Shown here piece after piece: positions 4,949 through 5,614 of a DNA stretch of 5,614 nucleotides. Origin of the DNA: Clostridia bacterium (lineage in GTDB: Bacteria; Bacillota; Clostridia; Clostridiales; Clostridiaceae); the NCBI GenBank assembly GCA_009930125.1, contig RZYZ01000140.1, forward strand, positions 1 through 5,614. Direction: 5' to 3'. Under the pieces are notes generated by a model. The model ran no database searches. It was not told the DNA's origin and was given only the letters and a program-made list of their open reading frames with translations. A program made the translations under genes and the position numbers. The stretch's first letter is position 1. Each line of letters opens with the position of its first letter.

Positions 4949-5614
4949 TTATTTTAAAGAATCGTCATAGTCGGACAGCTTCACAAAATCATACCCCATT
5001 TCTCTAAGCATTGGAATCACTTGTTTTATGCCTTCTCCGATCTCTTTGTTCGGATGATTCATATGGTATAGAAAGATGGAACCCGGCTTTACGCCGCGTG
5101 CAGATCGAACCATCTGCTCCTTGTTAAAAGTTGCACCAGCATCCCCCAGCACATCATAGTTCACAGCCTTGAGATTCAGTTCCTTCAGGATTTCCAGGGC
5201 CACATCATCATAGAAGGCGGTGCCGGATCTGAAATACCTGGGTGTTCTTCCTGTATGGGAGAGAATCAGCTGCTGGTTCTTCATGATCTCCTGAAAAACC
5301 TCCTCGATTCCTTCCGTTCCTCTGATGCCATAGGCAGATCGTCCATCCATGGACAGAGGTTTATGGCCATAGCCGTGGTTCTCGATATCAAAAAGTTCAT
5401 GCTGAGACAGCATCTCCATAATTTCCTTGTTCTCTTCTATCCATCTGCCATTGATGAATAGGGTCGCAGGGATCCGCTCTTTCATGAGATAGGTTATGAG
5501 GTCCTCATCAAAAGCACTGCCATGTGGACCACCACAGGCATCAAAGGTCAGTGCCGCAATTTTCTCATCTGTCCTGATGCCGGTCATTACGCCATCGATA
5601 TTCTCCCCAAATAC
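4949..5614 (-). CDS. Polysaccharide deacetylase (NodB-type) family protein, N-terminus cut by window edge
   Basis: The frame stays open past the ATG at 5587 to the window edge (VFGENIDGV precedes it), so the real start and any signal peptide lie outside; 221 residues are visible. Family members are carbohydrate esterase 4 enzymes that remove acetyl groups from peptidoglycan or other glycans at the cell surface. Counting from the window edge, motif 1 is TFDACGG (23-29) with the catalytic-base Asp at 25. Motif 2, HGYGH (80-84), gives two metal-binding histidines. Motif 3 is RYFRSGTAFYD (126-136). A late LYHMNHP segment supplies H184 and H187. Canonical enzymes have TFDDG, so the second, metal-binding Asp is replaced by Ala here. 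Substrate is unknown. A strong terminator follows, so it is not part of the hyd operon. Confidence 0.88.
   Translation of the reverse strand, partial: VFGENIDGVMTGIRTDEKIAALTFDACGGPHGSAFDEDLITYLMKERIPATLFINGRWIEENKEIMEMLSQHELFDIENHGYGHKPLSMDGRSAYGIRGTEGIEEVFQEIMKNQQLILSHTGRTPRYFRSGTAFYDDVALEILKELNLKAVNYDVLGDAGATFNKEQMVRSARGVKPGSIFLYHMNHPNKEIGEGIKQVIPMLREMGYDFVKLSDYDDSLK

Noticed and set aside
1..5614. CRISPR arrays, insertion sequences, integrase or attachment sites
   Set aside because: No spaced repeat array, transposase-like frame or long terminal repeats were seen. The tRNA 3' ends are not duplicated elsewhere in the window.

Overview
The window looks like a piece of the chromosome of an anaerobic, hydrogen-metabolising Gram-positive bacterium of moderate GC, most likely a Clostridia-type Bacillota. 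This rests on a complete set of [FeFe]-hydrogenase maturation genes with a TM1266-type regulator gene in front of them, strong AAGGAGG-like ribosome binding sites, U-tailed intrinsic terminators and a clostridial-style 5S rRNA/tRNA group. The genus cannot be fixed from the sequence. Except for a gene tail at the left edge, everything is on the minus strand, so the biological reading order runs from high to low coordinates.

Layout in transcription order. (1) 5614-4949: a polysaccharide (NodB-type) deacetylase, cut at its N-terminus by the window edge and closed by a strong terminator at 4940-4905. (2) 4904-4696: a regulatory intergenic region with an extended -10 promoter, a possible Rex half-site and a leader of about 130 nt that ends in an intrinsic terminator. 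The upstream arm of that terminator can pair instead with an earlier leader segment. This is a textbook layout for transcription attenuation. (3) 4695-688: an operon of TM1266-like regulator, hydE, hydG and hydF, with a 4-nt overlap, a 5-nt gap and a 20-nt gap between successive genes. (4) 666-633: a 12-bp hairpin after hydF that lacks a U-tract. (5) 591-125: an independent 5S rRNA, tRNA(CAU), tRNA-Ala(UGC) transcription unit driven by a perfect consensus sigma-A promoter (TTGACA, 17 nt, TATAAT) and ended by a 16-bp terminator hairpin. No 23S or 16S rRNA lies between the promoter and the 5S gene. (6) 1-110: on the plus strand, the last 22 codons of an unidentified gene and its own intrinsic terminator, convergent with the RNA operon.

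The hyd genes work as one pathway. HydG splits tyrosine to supply Fe-CO-CN units, HydE makes the precursor that leads to the azadithiolate-bridged di-iron unit, and HydF is the GTPase scaffold that assembles the [2Fe] subcluster and hands it to apo-HydA. The hydrogenase structural gene (hydA) is not in the window. The feature most worth pursuing is the hyd leader. It has mutually exclusive terminator and antiterminator pairings, and a tiny upstream ORF whose ribosome binding site and start codon sit in a hairpin with a tandem G.A internal loop. I could not match it to a riboswitch class I know.
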